From Trochalopteron elliotii (taxonomy: Eukaryota; Chordata; Aves; Passeriformes; Leiothrichidae): a DNA stretch of 64,000 nt. A program made the translations under genes and the position numbers. Location: assembly GCA_024734555.1 (NCBI GenBank), contig JANPWX010000076.1, positions 3,933,448 through 3,997,447 of the forward strand, read 5' to 3'. Position 1 is the stretch's first letter. Every line of letters starts with the position of its first letter. Shown here piece after piece: positions 62,216 to 64,000 of the stretch. The notes beneath the pieces were generated by a model that saw only the letters and a program-made list of their open reading frames with translations, ran no database searches and was not told the DNA's origin.

Positions 62216-64000
62216 AAGAAGGTAACAAGGACTTCAGACTTTTCTATGTCCTTCATTAGTGAAAAACCACCCCACCCAACACGTCAAAATTGTTCTTTGG
62301 TTCTCCTATTGTTTCTGATGTAACATGAAGAGCCTTTTGTATTCTCCTTTATAACTTACTTTCCTTCCTATCTCCATTTGTAACTCCATCTGAATTTTTA
62401 TCTTTCCGTTCCATTTCGGCATGTTCAGAGCACCATTGTATATCCCTCCCTGGTATCCCAACCATACTTCCACTTTCCATATCTACTTCCAGCTCCTGTG
62501 TACATAGGCAAGTATTATCCTGTGGACAGTCTTTCAGACTAGCCTTAGGACAGCAAGATCTCTGATTACAGATCTTATTTATATAGCAGTCATGGAAAGT
62601 ATGATGGAAAGTCTTGCCGACCTCTCACTGTACTTGTGATTCTAGGTTGCTTTTGTAACAGTAGGTCTGAAGAACTTCTAAACAAATGGAACAGAACACA
62701 TTCTCTCTCAAAACACATTTACAGCTAGGTTGAAGAATCTAACTTTACCTGCAGTCACTGTAAAATTAAAAGAACAATCAGATCTTTCCCCTGGCAATTC
62801 TGACATAATATCCTTTTAAACTTTGTAACAGATGTGCTTTAAGCATATCACAGGGAAAAAGAAACAAACTTTCCCAGATGAAGTTTCATTTTCCTTCATC
62901 CTCACTGAGAAACAGCTGGAATGCAGAAAAAGTACACTCCTCTAGTTTTCTAAACACACTCATTATGGTTAATGACCTAGTCAGTACAATTTTTAACTTC
63001 ATATATACTTTACACATATCTAGCCATGCATTTATTTTCTCAGCATTTCCTAAAATATCTTCTGTGTCTTTCACTTGCAAAAAAAATCGTTATTGGGTCA
63101 AAGAAATATCTTGGGGAAAACAGTCCTGGTTTAGTTTCCTTCTGATAAAAATTATTTATGCTAAAGAAATAAGGATATTTCAATAAAAGGAAGTTGAAGC
63201 TTACAAGAAAATTTAAATAACCTGTTTTCTTCACATTAGTCTCACCTTGATGTAGTTGTCAGAGAGCAATGATTCAAAGGGTAAGGAACAGAATTGTGAG
63301 ATGCATATTGAAATAGTGAAGCTGGCCCAGACATAAGGCAGAGAGACCTTCAGGTTCATGATGTTTCCAACTTACAGATTTTTGAACAAACATGACCATT
63401 AATTCTATGGAATAAAGTTTTTCTGATTCCCTTCCAGCTCCTTTGAGACAATTTATAGCTGCAGGGAGTACTGAAGGAAAAATTCAGTGAACTGTCCAAA
63501 TGCATAATTGAAACTGCATAACCATAAGATTTTGTACAGCGTCACAATGGTGGTGAGATATTTTACCCCTTGGCTCTTAAGTGCTTTACTGGCTTAGATT
63601 TTATAGAATGCAAATGTCGAAAAAACGGTAAACAGAGGGAATCGCAATTACTGTTATAGGAAGTTCAATGTTTTGACAAGAATCCAGAGGTGGCAAACTG
63701 GATGCATATATAAGCAAAACCAAGAAAGTTCAGATTTAAACATCAGAAAGCTGTTCTGGAAGTAAAATAGAGGTCAAGAAAAGTCCTTTAATCTTATACA
63801 CAGAAAGACTTTATCCTGAAAGACCAAATAGGAAAGTGAGATGCAGTCAAACAATGAAAATGAATGAGGTACATTCCTGTGAAAATGGAAGAACAGACTA
63901 ATTAGAATTGAGTGTAATGATGTTTGACTTCCATACAGACTGGTTGTTCTCTGTCATAAACCAGCCAAGACTGAAATGAGCAAATAAAGATGTTTTACTG
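62216..64000. other. Non-genic stretch to window end
   Basis: No supported gene. The frame at 62878-63186 (102 codons, plus) overlaps open frames on the minus strand and has no motif I recognise. The first 250 bases may be a further decayed part of the reversed CR1. Confidence 0.5.

Noticed and set aside
1..64000. CRISPR array, bacterial operon or phage system
   Set aside because: No regularly spaced direct repeats or prokaryotic gene density. The transposon content is that of a bird nuclear genome.

Overview
This window looks like a gene desert or very large intron on a bird macrochromosome. The avian call rests on transposon content. There are many CR1 LINE fragments ending in the ATTCTRTGATTCTRTGAT-type tail, several long LTRs of the ERVL type that is common in birds, and one short ERVK-like LTR. 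The rest is AT-rich, slowly diverging single-copy DNA with short poly-A/T and microsatellite tracts. I found no protein-coding gene, exon series, tRNA, rRNA or CRISPR array that I could defend. Every open frame is short (149 codons at most outside runs of N), most overlap frames on the other strand, and many of the longest lie inside transposons.

Layout. 1-7.6 kb: unannotated AT-rich DNA. 7.6-8.8 kb: GC-richer block, perhaps an old interspersed repeat, carrying a (TG)24 microsatellite. 9.2-9.5 and 11.4-11.6 kb: reversed CR1 fragments. 15.3-17.7 kb: three LTR fragments of one ERVL family, two of them back to back in opposite orientation. 21.1-21.5 kb: assembly gap of 364 N. 23.3-23.8 kb: complete solo LTR of a second ERVL family. 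24.2-24.7 kb: reversed CR1. 26.27-26.38 kb: 56 bp repeated exactly on either side of a single N, very probably an assembly artefact. 28.4-31.2 kb: the largest element, a forward CR1 with recognisable but decayed endonuclease and reverse-transcriptase regions, interrupted by a 308-bp ERVK-like LTR. 32.06-32.25 kb: a MIR-like CORE-SINE relic. 34.5, 38.4 and 41.0 kb: reversed CR1 tails. 41.6 kb: 10-N gap. 43.4-44.0 kb: possible old LTR. 48.1-49.15 kb: nearly complete solo LTR of the same family as the 15-17 kb fragments. 58.45-59.92 kb: three CR1 3' ends in a row on the same strand. 60.97-62.2 kb: a long reversed CR1.

Nothing here works together as a pathway or operon. The readable biology is the insertion history: an ancient SINE, old and younger CR1s, solo LTRs left by ERVL recombination, and a later ERVK-like LTR that landed inside a CR1. 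Repeat families were named from memory of consensus patterns, without a database search, so boundaries are approximate unless stated otherwise.
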